From positions 1-33,960 of the forward strand of contig CAIVZZ010000007.1 of the NCBI GenBank assembly GCA_903910555.1: a stretch of DNA of 33,960 nucleotides, read 5' to 3'. Both the position numbers and the translations under genes were made by a program. Numbering within the stretch: position 1 is the first letter of the stretch; each line of letters opens with the position of its first letter. The notes below the pieces were generated by a model. The model worked only from the letters and a program-made list of their open reading frames with translations. It was not told the DNA's origin and did no database searches. Shown in pieces: positions 1 to 6,901 of the stretch. Source of the stretch: an uncultured Gemmatimonadota bacterium. Its GTDB lineage: Bacteria; Gemmatimonadota; Gemmatimonadetes; Gemmatimonadales; Gemmatimonadaceae.

Positions 1-71
1 GCAATTTGTTCCTGCTTGAAGTCAGCCGAGAAATAGCGGCGTCCATCCGATCCGCGTCGATGCGTTTCCAT
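1..71 (-). CDS. Transposase OrfA, N-terminal fragment (IS3-type, cut by window end)
   Basis: The fragment begins with ATG at 71-69 on the minus strand, preceded by a GGAGG ribosome binding site 8 bases upstream (80-84). The visible residues read METHRRGSDGRRYFSADFKQ and then run off the window. The basic stretch followed by RRYFSADFKQ is the usual start of IS3/IS911-type OrfA proteins, just before the HTH_Tnp_1 helix-turn-helix. OrfA normally binds the terminal repeats and acts with OrfB through programmed frameshifting. Neither OrfB nor the rest of OrfA is visible, so activity cannot be judged. Confidence 0.65.
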   Translation of the reverse strand, partial: METHRRGSDGRRYFSADFKQEQI

Positions 72-140
72 CCGACGACCCTCCGTTGAGAAGTGAACCT
101 ACGCTTCCCAAAGTGCCTCGTCGAATTGGGGTACACAGCA
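1..140 (-). mobile_element. 5' end of an IS3-type insertion sequence (left copy, partial)
   Basis: Bases 1-140 are the exact reverse complement of 33820-33959, so the same element lies at both ends in inverted orientation. The shared sequence stops abruptly at 140/141, where the left flank continues into a membrane-protein gene and the right flank is attC-like DNA. That places the element's terminus there. Read outward it starts TGCTGTGTACCCC; a 5'-TG terminus is typical of IS3-family elements. It holds the leader and first codons of a transposase OrfA. The 3' part lies outside the window. Family assignment rests on a short N-terminus only. Confidence 0.75.
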
Positions 141-1553
141 GGACTGCGCCGCATCTGGTTCGAGCTCGGCTCCACGCAGCAATACTATCCGCTCCTGCAC
201 AGCGCGTTCTGGACCGAAGCGCAGCTCTGGGGCGACTACGTCCTCGGCTATCATCTCGTCACGATCGTTCTGCATGTGATCGCGGCGTGTCTGGTCGTCA
301 CGCTCTGTCAGCGCTTGTCGATCAAGGGCGCATGGCTCGCGGGCGCAATATTCGCGCTGCATCCGATCAACGTTGAATCGGTCGCGTGGGTTTCCGAACA
401 GAAAAACACGCTCTCGCTCGTGCTCTACCTGCTGGCCGCGTTTGTCTATCTGCGCTACGATGACGCGCACCGGCCGCGCGACTACGTGCTTGCGTCGGTG
501 ATTTTCCTCTGCGCGCTGATGACGAAGACGGTCACCGCGTCGCTGCCGGCGGCGCTGCTCGTGATCTTCTGGTGGGAGCGCGGCCGCATCGAGTTGAAGC
601 GCGATGTAGTGCCGCTCATACCATGGTTTATTGTCGCCGCGGCAAGTGGACTGTTCACCGCGTGGGTCGAGCGCCATCTCATCGGCGCCGAAGGATCGGA
701 CTACAACCTCGACACGCTCCAGCGCGCGCTGCTCGCCGGCCGCGTGATCTGTTTCTACTTCTATAAGATCGTCTGGCCCGCCAACCTGATCTTTACCTAT
801 CCGCACTGGACGGTGGATCCGAAGATCGCGTGGCAATGGCTGTTCGACGGCGCGCTCGTTGGAATCGCGATCTGGTTCTGGCGTATTCGCGCGCGCACAC
901 GTGCCCCGCTCGCCGGCCTGCTCTTCTTTGGCGGCTCGCTCTTTCCAGTACTCGGCTTTCTCGACATCTACCCGTTTCGGTATTCGTACGTCGCCGATCA
1001 CTTCGCCTATTTGGCGAGCTTGGGTGTGATTGTGCCGCTATCCGCGGGTATAGCAATTGGGTACGAGCGGGTGCGAGACGCTGAGAAGCGGCGCTACTTC
1101 CAGTTCGCGGTTGGGATGCTGCTGCTCGTGCTCGCAACGCTGAGCAATATCCAAAGCCGCATGTACACGGATCCGAGAACGCTCTACCGCGCGACGATCG
1201 CGCAAAATCCGGATGACTGGATGGCGCATCAGAATCTCGGGCGCATCTACGCGCGCGGCGGGAAGTATCGCGCGGAGTCGATTGTCGAATTTCAGGAAGT
1301 GATCCGGCTCAAGCCCGATCATGCGCGCGCGCACTACAGTCTGGGCGTTTCGCTCTACCTTTCAGGACGCGGCAGGGAGGCGATCCCGCATTTCAGGAAG
1401 GCGATCCAGTACGAGCCGAAGAATCTCCTGATAGTCGGGAACTCGCACTATTTTCTCGGTGTCATACTAACTGCGATGCCGGATAGCGCGGCTGCTGGAA
1501 AAGCAGAGTTGGACACGGCGGCGAAGCTGGCGCCAAATCTTTTCAAGAGGTAG
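93..1553 (+). CDS. Multi-spanning membrane protein with C-terminal TPRs (TMTC-like), 5' end replaced by IS DNA
   Basis: About 486 residues. The body has repeated hydrophobic segments and motifs typical of bacterial tetratricopeptide membrane proteins related to dolichyl-phosphate-mannose glycosyltransferases and TMTC proteins: QQYYPLLHSAFW, GYHL, FALHPINVESVAWVSEQKN and YVADHFAYLASLG. About three TPR units follow from roughly residue 375 (NPDDWMAHQNLGRIY, KPDHARAHYSLGVSLY, EPKNLL). Only codons from base 141 on are native. The first 16 codons, including the GTG start at 93, lie inside the insertion sequence. Family members normally have several dozen more N-terminal residues with the first loop and membrane helix, so this gene is probably disrupted. 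A chimeric product from the GTG is possible but unproven. A downstream gene follows with overlapping signals. Confidence 0.7.
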   Translation: MNLRFPKCLVELGYTAGLRRIWFELGSTQQYYPLLHSAFWTEAQLWGDYVLGYHLVTIVLHVIAACLVVTLCQRLSIKGAWLAGAIFALHPINVESVAWVSEQKNTLSLVLYLLAAFVYLRYDDAHRPRDYVLASVIFLCALMTKTVTASLPAALLVIFWWERGRIELKRDVVPLIPWFIVAAASGLFTAWVERHLIGAEGSDYNLDTLQRALLAGRVICFYFYKIVWPANLIFTYPHWTVDPKIAWQWLFDGALVGIAIWFWRIRARTRAPLAGLLFFGGSLFPVLGFLDIYPFRYSYVADHFAYLASLGVIVPLSAGIAIGYERVRDAEKRRYFQFAVGMLLLVLATLSNIQSRMYTDPRTLYRATIAQNPDDWMAHQNLGRIYARGGKYRAESIVEFQEVIRLKPDHARAHYSLGVSLYLSGRGREAIPHFRKAIQYEPKNLLIVGNSHYFLGVILTAMPDSAAAGKAELDTAAKLAPNLFKR

Positions 1554-1558
1554 TGAAT

Positions 1559-2179
1559 ATGCGGCGGACAATCGTGGGAATCAGCGCAGCGGCGGTTTTG
1601 TTTGGCGCGTCGTGCGGTCACTCTGCAACGGGACCGGCGACCACGAAAGCAATTCTGATCACGCTTCAGCTCAACGCGCTGCAAGCGGCCGCGTCGATTA
1701 CAATCGACGGCATCACGTTCGGAACGATTGGAACCACGAATACCGTCACGATGCAGGTTCCGCTCACTGCGAAAACGCTCACCTACCTGATCAGCAACTC
1801 GCCGATTTCACCGCCGCAGGATATTCAGCCGGATATGTTGGGCACGTCGGCAAACGTTGCGATTATTGGATCGACATATTCGATCAACAACATCATCAAC
1901 AACATTACGTACGTCGATCCGACGATCATCAACCTGACCGGCGCGACAGCATACGTCGGAATTTTTCGGAATGGCGCGGTGACCTGTCTCGCGCCGCTGT
2001 TGATCGGATCAACGACGGGCAAAGACTTCGGCTACTGGAAGCTTTCGAGTGACACGGAGTTCCGCGCGTACAGCACGGTCGGATGCACCGGCCCGTATCA
2101 CTCGTATGGGTTCGCGCAGCTCTCGGCGTTCACCCCGAACTCCGGAACGGTCACGTTCAACCTGAGCTCTATTCCGTAG
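1559..2179 (+). CDS. Secreted protein or lipoprotein of unknown function
   Basis: The start is ATG 1559, chosen because GAGG at 1547-1550 sits 8 bases upstream; a GTG at 1553 lacks spacing. About 206 residues. The N-terminus has a positive MRRT, a hydrophobic core and FGASC at residues 15-19, a weak lipobox (no Leu at -3), so lipoprotein or Sec-secreted are both possible. The mature part is rich in Thr, Ser, Ile and Asn with short beta-prone segments, resembling small immunoglobulin-like envelope proteins (DUF4397-type repeats are one possibility). I do not recognise a definite family. It follows the TPR membrane gene by a few bases and probably shares its transcript. A hairpin at 2194-2220 ends the unit. 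Confidence 0.6.
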   Translation: MRRTIVGISAAAVLFGASCGHSATGPATTKAILITLQLNALQAAASITIDGITFGTIGTTNTVTMQVPLTAKTLTYLISNSPISPPQDIQPDMLGTSANVAIIGSTYSINNIINNITYVDPTIINLTGATAYVGIFRNGAVTCLAPLLIGSTTGKDFGYWKLSSDTEFRAYSTVGCTGPYHSYGFAQLSAFTPNSGTVTFNLSSIP

Positions 2180-2193
2180 CCGCAGCGAGCGCG

Positions 2194-2220
2194 GCTCTCG
2201 CTCGATTCTAGAGCGAGAGC
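2194..2220. terminator. Hairpin between convergent genes (likely bidirectional terminator)
   Basis: GCTCTCGCTC (2194-2203) and GAGCGAGAGC (2211-2220) form a perfect 10-bp stem around a 7-base loop. It lies between the stop of the plus-strand gene (2179) and the end of the minus-strand MoxR gene (stop 2208-2210 is in the loop). No long T-run follows on either strand, so the termination mode is uncertain. Confidence 0.55.
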
Positions 2221-3203
2221 AGGCGCTCGACGCCTACGCCTTCCGCCTCAGCCTGGAAGTTCATCACGAGGCGGTGGCCGAGTACGTTGTGCGCGACAGC
2301 TTTCACGTCGTCGATATCCGGCACGCTGCGGCCATCCATCGCGGCACGCGCTTTGGCGCCGAGCACCATGTACTGGCTTGCGCGCGGCCCCGCACCGAAG
2401 CTCACGAACTTCTTCACGTCTGCGCTCGCACCGGGCTGACCCGGACGCGTGCTGCGCGCGAGATCAACCGCGTACTCGATCAAACTCGGCGGCGCAGGCA
2501 AACGGCGCACGAGACGCTGCATCTCGCGGATCTGCTCACCCGTGAGCACCGGCTTGATTTCGTTGCTGCCCGCGCCCGTGGTAGACGAGACGATCTTGAT
2601 CTCTTCTTCCTTGGTGGGATAGCCAACCTTCAGCTCGAACATGAATCGATCGAGCTGCGCTTCCGGCAGTGAATACGTGCCGTCGTGCTCGATTGGATTC
2701 TGCGTTGCGAGCACGAAGAACGGTTCCGGAAGCTGGTACGACTTTCCAGCCGCCGTCACACGGTGTTCCTGCATCGCTTCGAGCAGCGCGGCCTGTGTTT
2801 TCGGTGGGGCTCGGTTGATTTCGTCGGCGAGCACCATGCTCGCGAAAATCGGACCCGGCTGGAACTTGAAGACGCGCTTGCCGGTGCCGTGCTCTTCTTC
2901 GAGCAACTCCGTGCCGGTGATATCGCTCGGCATGAGGTCGGGCGTGAACTGCACGCGCGAGAACGGAAGATCGAGCGCCTGCGCCAGCGTCTGGATGAGC
3001 AGCGTCTTGGCGAGCCCCGGGACGCCGATCAGAATGACATGGCCGCCGGAGAGCATCGCGCAAACGAGGTTATCGATGACATCGTGCTGGCCAACGATGC
3101 GGCGCGCGATTTGATCGGCGAGAGTGCCGCGCGCTTTCTGCAGCGTGGCGAGCAGCTCGAGATCCTTTTCGCCCGCTGCTGATATCGCGTTCTGTGTGGC
3201 CAA
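2208..3203 (-). CDS. MoxR-family AAA+ ATPase
   Basis: 331 residues from a TTG start at 3203, chosen because AGGAG (3212-3216) lies 8 bases upstream and the length matches MoxR proteins; reading further upstream gives low-complexity sequence. Walker A is GVPGLAKT (residues 60-67), Walker B is MVLADEINRA (about residue 120), and sensor 1 is in ATQNPIE. The conserved PPKTQAALLEAMQE and GTYSLPEAQLDRFMF follow. MoxR ATPases act as chaperones that help mature or activate partner complexes, often with a DUF58 and a VWA protein. No such partner is next to this gene, which is unusual; the upstream neighbour is a BsuPI-domain protein. The family call is very secure, the target is unknown. Confidence 0.92.
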   Translation of the reverse strand: MATQNAISAAGEKDLELLATLQKARGTLADQIARRIVGQHDVIDNLVCAMLSGGHVILIGVPGLAKTLLIQTLAQALDLPFSRVQFTPDLMPSDITGTELLEEEHGTGKRVFKFQPGPIFASMVLADEINRAPPKTQAALLEAMQEHRVTAAGKSYQLPEPFFVLATQNPIEHDGTYSLPEAQLDRFMFELKVGYPTKEEEIKIVSSTTGAGSNEIKPVLTGEQIREMQRLVRRLPAPPSLIEYAVDLARSTRPGQPGASADVKKFVSFGAGPRASQYMVLGAKARAAMDGRSVPDIDDVKAVAHNVLGHRLVMNFQAEAEGVGVERLLSL

Positions 3204-3267
3204 GCGCGGATCTCCTGATACGAACTGTGGTGAGCCTTTGCGGTCTGGCGCCGAACGGCTAGAAGAT

Positions 3268-3296
3268 AACGAAAGAGCGCCGTGAGGAAACGGCGC
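3268..3296 (-). terminator. Possible Rho-independent terminator after the BsuPI-domain gene
   Basis: On the minus strand GCGCCGT (3296-3290) pairs with ACGGCGC (3283-3277) around a 6-base loop and is followed by TCTTTCGTT. It lies 35 bases past the stop of the gene at 3331-3801 and upstream of the moxR ribosome binding site. The U-tract is weak, so read-through into moxR is possible. Confidence 0.45.
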
Positions 3297-3330
3297 CCGC
3301 GGGTAAAACGCTGATAGTCTGTTTGTACTC

Positions 3331-3801
3331 TTACTGCTGGCGCACCACGAAATCGGTGCGCTGCTCCATCGGGAAGTTCTCGCTCGCGAGCGTTGCGATT
3401 GCGGTGTATTTGCCGGCCGGCGCGTTCTTCCAGAGCGCATCGTAATCGAGCGTGTCGCTCTGATGCATGACTTTGTTCTGCAGCGACTGCGTGAACATGC
3501 GGCCTTTGCTCCAGCGCCACACTTCGTTGCCGAGTGAGTCGACGACGATGACTTCGTGTGTCTGGCCGCTGGGGAAATTCACTTCGAGACGTTTGCTGCC
3601 CGCGTTCACCACTCTGAACGCCAGCGTCACGCCGTTGTTGTTGCCGACGACTGCGAGCGTGGATGTGAGCGCGACACCACTCGATGCACGCGCACGCGCA
3701 GCGTGCACAGTTCCCGCGACATCACCGGTGGCCGGACGCGGGCCGCACGCAAATGCGAGCACCGCGAAGCACATCAAGCCGAAGATGATACGACCTTTCA
3801 T
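3331..3801 (-). CDS. Secreted BsuPI-domain protein (putative proteinase-inhibitor fold)
   Basis: 156 residues starting MKGRIIFGLM. A hydrophobic signal ends at VLAFACG, which would fit a lipoprotein with Cys about residue 19. The rest matches the BsuPI / intracellular proteinase inhibitor pattern: a beta-sandwich with FRVVNAGSKRLEVNFPSGQ, then VVDSLGNEVWRWSKGRMFTQ, and a closing PAGKYTAIATL strand. In Bacillus this fold regulates an intracellular protease; in other bacteria such domains are secreted and uncharacterised. It lies upstream of moxR on the same strand, separated by a possible terminator. The domain call is good, the biological role is not known. Confidence 0.7.
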   Translation of the reverse strand: MKGRIIFGLMCFAVLAFACGPRPATGDVAGTVHAARARASSGVALTSTLAVVGNNNGVTLAFRVVNAGSKRLEVNFPSGQTHEVIVVDSLGNEVWRWSKGRMFTQSLQNKVMHQSDTLDYDALWKNAPAGKYTAIATLASENFPMEQRTDFVVRQQ

Positions 3802-4212
3802 TATTTAAGAAAGTCGAAACGGAAAAGTTTGGTCAGAAAAAACGCGCATCGTGATCATTCCATCCCTACATCACAAATCTCGCAGCCGATGTAGGACGGA
3901 GCAGAAACTTATCAATCTTAGGACGATCCGTCAAACTGCCTGTCACAGCTAAGTGACGGAGTGCGTTTGGGTTGTGGGGTCATGTAACAAGTCGCGGTGC
4001 CGGAATGGCGCGAAAATGGTCAGTTCTTTCGATGTGCAGAATCGGTAACGAAGCGGTTGTCTGAACGCTCGAAAATGAGCTCTCACTGCGCACAATGAAT
4101 GGCTGGTGGTTACAGCACTCAACTCTCTATTTCACAACACTTTACAATGGCGGTGCTGTCGTTGGTTTTTCGCTTGCGAAATATTTCACAAGCAACTAAC
4201 TTTTCTCCCCAG
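3802..4212. promoter_or_regulatory. Divergent intergenic region upstream of the atp operon, with inverted repeats
   Basis: About 410 bases without a convincing gene, visibly AT-richer than its surroundings, between the minus-strand BsuPI gene and the plus-strand atp operon. It holds CCTACATC (3865-3872) facing GATGTAGG (3888-3895), GTCAC (3942-3946) facing GTGAC (3953-3957), and a 22-base imperfect palindrome at 4172-4193. Promoters for both directions must lie here, but I could not fix -35/-10 boxes with confidence. Confidence 0.5.
4172..4193. promoter_or_regulatory. 22-base imperfect palindrome just upstream of the atp operon
   Basis: GCTTG-C-GAAATATTTC-A-CAAGC: 20 of 22 bases are symmetric, with an AT-rich centre. 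It ends 19 bases before the first operon ATG at 4213. Position and symmetry suit an operator for a dimeric regulator or a 5'-UTR element. No known regulator consensus was recognised. Confidence 0.4.
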
Positions 4213-4542
4213 ATGGAGCCACCGCGCGATCCTTCCAGCGAGCAAGAGCGAAACATCGCAAAACAGCGCGATGCAATGCTGGCGAACGCGCGGGGAGAAA
4301 AAAGCTTCGGCATGTCGGGCGGGAAGCCCGACCCGCGGCTGATGGGACTCGGGCTGCAGTTCGTCATCGCGATTTTGCTTTGTTTGTACGGCGGCATGTG
4401 GCTCGATGCAAAATTTCACACGGCCCCGTGGCTCATGCTGATTGGCGCGTTGATCGGAGCCGGTGCGGGATTCTTCTCGATGTTTCATGTTCTCATGTCT
4501 GAGGACAAGCGAATGGACGCCGAGGACAAGGGAGAGAAGTGA
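4213..4542 (+). CDS. AtpZ/AtpI-type ATP synthase accessory membrane protein (ATPase_gene1 family)
   Basis: 109 residues from ATG 4213 (MEPPRDPSSEQERN). No clear ribosome binding site precedes it, so in-frame upstream starts at 4147 or 4099 cannot be excluded; they would add a non-conserved, low-quality N-terminus. A polar N-terminal half is followed by two membrane helices: GLQFVIAILLCLYGGMWLDA and WLMLIGALIGAGAGFFSMF. This is the pattern of the small first protein of F-ATPase operons, linked to assembly of the c-ring or Mg/Ca handling. It overlaps the next gene by 4 bases (GTGA) and starts the atp operon. Confidence 0.75.
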   Translation: MEPPRDPSSEQERNIAKQRDAMLANARGEKSFGMSGGKPDPRLMGLGLQFVIAILLCLYGGMWLDAKFHTAPWLMLIGALIGAGAGFFSMFHVLMSEDKRMDAEDKGEK

Positions 4543-4886
4543 AGAAGTTCGTCGGCTTTGTGTTGGTGACAATCGCGGTGTGTTGTGGCGGCGCGTGGGG
4601 AATCACGCTTGCCGTTCCGGGTCAGGATATTTCTCGTGCCGTGTGGACGAGTGCAGTGATCGTGATGATCGTGCAGCCGCTCGCGTTTCAGCTGGCGCGG
4701 ATGATGGGTCCGCAGAACGTGATCGCAGCCTGGGGATTGGGATCGATGCTGCGCGGAATCGTCCTGATTGTTTTCGGATTTTTTGGGGTGAAGGCGATGG
4801 GGCTTTCGATGGAGCCCGCGCTGCTGAGTATGGCCGGATTTTTCTTCGTCTCGACTGTGATCGAACCCGTTTTTCTGAAGCCATGA
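4539..4886 (+). CDS. AtpI-like integral membrane protein of the atp operon
   Basis: 115 residues from GTG 4539, which overlaps the stop of the previous gene. It is almost entirely hydrophobic with about four membrane helices (FVGFVLVTIAVCCGGAWGI, AVWTSAVIVMIVQPLAF, GLGSMLRGIVLIVFGFFGV, LLSMAGFFFVSTVIEPVF). The size, topology and place between an AtpZ-like gene and atpB match the second small accessory gene (atpI/atpR-type) that helps c-ring assembly. Sequence similarity to E. coli AtpI is not obvious, so the call rests on position and topology. It overlaps atpB by ATGA. Confidence 0.6.
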   Translation: MKKFVGFVLVTIAVCCGGAWGITLAVPGQDISRAVWTSAVIVMIVQPLAFQLARMMGPQNVIAAWGLGSMLRGIVLIVFGFFGVKAMGLSMEPALLSMAGFFFVSTVIEPVFLKP

Positions 4887-5854
4887 GATTCGTTCGTCTT
4901 TCCAAACTCGCCATAGCGACGCTGCTGTTTGCCGCCCCCGCGCTGTCACACGCGCAGGACAGCGCGGCGCCGGTGCAAGCGCCGGCTGCTCACGCAACCG
5001 AGAAGGCCGGCCCGCCGGATTTCATCACGCCGCACATTTCGGACGGCTCGAAGATCGACATTCCGAGCTTTTCGATGGCCGATAACTTCACGCGTGAAAT
5101 CGAGCTGCCGAAGTGGGCGCCGGTGCAGATCGGACCGCTGACGCTCGATCTCTCGCCGACAAAGCACGTCGTGATGATTTCGATCGCCGGCTTGCTGTGC
5201 ATGCTGACCCTGATTCTGGCGGCACGCTCGCAGGCGCGCAGTGCGCTCACCGGCAAGCCGCCGAAGGGATTCGCGAACGGCATCGAAGCGATGGTGCTCT
5301 ACATCCGCAACGAGGTCATTCTGCCGAACGTCGGCCATCATGGCGAAGGATTCGTGCCGTTCTTGCTGACCGTTTTCTTTTTCATTCTCTTCTGCAACTT
5401 GCTGGGCCTGATTCCTTACGGCGCGACGGCGACGTCGAATATCTCCGTCACGGCGACGCTCGCGGTCGTGAGCTTCCTGGTGATCGAGATCGCGGGTATG
5501 CGCGCGCTGGGTTTCGGCTACATCAAGACGATTGTGTACTGGCCGAGCGACATGCCGCTTTCTATCAAGCTTCCGATCACGTTCATCATGACGCCGGTCG
5601 AGCTGCTCGGAAAGTTCACGAAGCCTGTTGCTCTCGCGATTCGACTGTTCGCGAACATGATCGCGGGGCACGTCGTCATCCTCGCGCTGATTTCCATCGT
5701 GTTCACGTTCGGACTGTGGGCGGTCGCGCCGTTCCCGGTGCTCGCAGCGACGGGAATCATGATGCTCGAGCTGTTCGTGGCATTTTTGCAGGCGTTTGTG
5801 TTTTGTCTGTTGGTGAGTGTGTTCATTGGACAGTTGCGCGAAGGGGCACACTAG
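4883..5854 (+). CDS. atpB: F1Fo ATP synthase subunit a
   Basis: 323 residues from ATG 4883, overlapping the previous stop. Subunit a forms the proton half-channels beside the c-ring. The essential arginine is R254 in AIRLFANMIAGH. Other hallmarks are NLLGLIPYGATATSNISVT and FITFIMTPVELLGKFTKP-like segments before it, and the C-terminal FLQAFVFCLLVSVFIGQ. Unlike the E. coli protein it has a signal-peptide-like N-terminus (LAIATLLFAAPALSHAQ) and about 70 extra residues facing the periplasm, as in Bacteroidota and Gemmatimonadota proteins. Two hairpins follow before atpE. Secure. Confidence 0.96.
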   Translation: MRFVRLSKLAIATLLFAAPALSHAQDSAAPVQAPAAHATEKAGPPDFITPHISDGSKIDIPSFSMADNFTREIELPKWAPVQIGPLTLDLSPTKHVVMISIAGLLCMLTLILAARSQARSALTGKPPKGFANGIEAMVLYIRNEVILPNVGHHGEGFVPFLLTVFFFILFCNLLGLIPYGATATSNISVTATLAVVSFLVIEIAGMRALGFGYIKTIVYWPSDMPLSIKLPITFIMTPVELLGKFTKPVALAIRLFANMIAGHVVILALISIVFTFGLWAVAPFPVLAATGIMMLELFVAFLQAFVFCLLVSVFIGQLREGAH

Positions 5855-5856
5855 TA

Positions 5857-5907
5857 GCAGGGATCGTCCCTGCGATTCCCGTTGAGCCCGGAGCTCAGTG
5901 ACGGGAA
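5857..5907 (+). promoter_or_regulatory. Tandem RNA hairpins in the atpB-atpE gap
   Basis: GCAGGGA (5857-5863) pairs with TCCCTGC (5867-5873) over a 3-base loop. TTCCCGT (5876-5882) pairs with ACGGGAA (5901-5907), with an inner stem TGAGC (5883-5887) / GCTCA (5893-5897). They lie between the atpB stop and the atpE ribosome binding site (GGAG, 6 bases before ATG 5980). A role as processing or stability element for the highly expressed atpE message is inferred from position. Confidence 0.5.
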
Positions 5908-5979
5908 GCGGCCGACAGGAGGAGCGTCGGTTGCAGCGCGAGGTGGTTTCGTAAAACGATTTTCCAAACGGAGTTTCAA

Positions 5980-6252
5980 ATGATCTATCCGCTCTTCCAG
6001 GCCGCAGCCGAATACGGCAAGGGTTACACGGGCGCCTGGGCAATGATGGGAGCCGGCATTGGTGCAGGTCTCGCCGTAATCGGCGCAGCCATCGGCATCG
6101 GCCGCGCTGGTGGACAGGCTGTTGAAGGAATGGCCCGTCAGCCGGAAATGGCCGGCCGCATTCAGACCGCTGCGCTGATTTTTGCCGCACTCGTCGAAGG
6201 CGCTGCGCTGTTCGCGATCGTCATCTCGTTCATGATCGTCAACAAGTTCTAA
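5980..6252 (+). CDS. atpE: F1Fo ATP synthase subunit c
   Basis: 90 residues forming two membrane helices that build the rotor ring. Helix 1 is glycine-rich (GAGIGAGLAVIGAAIGIGRAGG), the polar loop is ARQPEMAGRI, and helix 2 carries the ion-binding carboxylate E73 in ALVEGAALFAIV. The residues around E73 (no Ser/Thr after Glu and no Gln/Glu ligand in helix 1) point to proton rather than sodium coupling. The N-terminus is about ten residues longer than in E. coli. The gene is flanked on both sides by strong hairpins, unlike the other atp genes here. Secure. Confidence 0.96.
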   Translation: MIYPLFQAAAEYGKGYTGAWAMMGAGIGAGLAVIGAAIGIGRAGGQAVEGMARQPEMAGRIQTAALIFAALVEGAALFAIVISFMIVNKF

Positions 6253-6265
6253 TTTTATTTTGGGG

Positions 6266-6291
6266 ATCGGGGCGTCCCGGGACGCCCCGAT
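6266..6291 (+). promoter_or_regulatory. Perfect 26-base palindrome (hairpin) between atpE and atpF
   Basis: ATCGGGGCGTC (6266-6276) is followed by CCGG and then by its exact reverse complement to 6291, so all 26 bases are self-complementary and very GC-rich. It begins 13 bases after the atpE stop and ends 25 bases before the atpF ATG. No T-run follows, so it more likely protects the 3' end of the atpE message or attenuates downstream expression than fully terminates. Confidence 0.6.
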
Positions 6292-6316
6292 ACTCGACCT
6301 ACACTTCGGATCAACC

Positions 6317-6886
6317 ATGCGTCGCATCGCTTTGAATACATTCGCGCTTTCGCTGATTGCCTCGCCGCTGCTGGCGCAGGAAGGCGAGGCCGCGTCCAAG
6401 CCGGGTCTGCTCGCTTTGCAGGGCGGCCTGATGTTCTGGACGCTCGTCATCTTCGTGCTCGTCTTCCTCGTGCTGAAGTCATTCGCGTTCGGCCCGATCA
6501 CCAAGGCGGTCGCCGATCGTGAGCAGGCACTGTTGGACGCGATCGAAGCGGCCAAGAAAGACCGCGACGACGCAGCCAAGCTGCTCGCCGAGCATCGTGC
6601 TGCGATCGAAGCAGCGCGCGGCGAAGCGCAGCGCTTCATTGCCGAAGCTCGTGCGCAGGCGGAGAAGATGAAGTCCGACATGCTCGAGCAGACGCATGCT
6701 CAGCAGGCCGAACTTCTCGAACGCGCCCGCCGCGACATCGAGTCGGAGAAGACCAAGGCAATTGACGAGCTCCGTCGCGAAGCGATCGATCTCGCTCTTG
6801 CCGGCGCAAGCAAGGTCATCGAGAAGAATCTCGACGACGCGCAGAATCGCAAACTCGTCGAGAGCTATCTCTCGTCGATCAAGTAA
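6317..6886 (+). CDS. atpF: F1Fo ATP synthase subunit b
   Basis: 189 residues from ATG 6317 (MRRIALNTFALS). The stator stalk subunit: one membrane helix (GGLMFWTLVIFVLVFLVL), then the conserved FGPITKAVADREQ, then a long charged coiled coil rich in Ala, Glu, Lys and Arg (about residues 70-175). A signal-like stretch ending PLLAQEG precedes the membrane helix, paralleling the extended atpB. It follows the atpE hairpin and lies 15 bases before atpH. Secure. Confidence 0.94.
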   Translation: MRRIALNTFALSLIASPLLAQEGEAASKPGLLALQGGLMFWTLVIFVLVFLVLKSFAFGPITKAVADREQALLDAIEAAKKDRDDAAKLLAEHRAAIEAARGEAQRFIAEARAQAEKMKSDMLEQTHAQQAELLERARRDIESEKTKAIDELRREAIDLALAGASKVIEKNLDDAQNRKLVESYLSSIK

Positions 6887-6901
6887 ACAGAGCCCCACAC
6901 G

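Noticed and set aside
4946-6190. Long minus-strand open frame opposite atpB and atpE
   Set aside because: Its composition is Arg/His/Glu-rich as expected from the reverse of a GC-rich membrane gene, and the plus strand encodes clear ATP synthase subunits.
5980-6252. Sodium-dependent c-ring
   Set aside because: The residues expected for sodium ligation (Gln/Glu in helix 1 and Ser/Thr after the key Glu) are absent; the site reads ALVEGAA.
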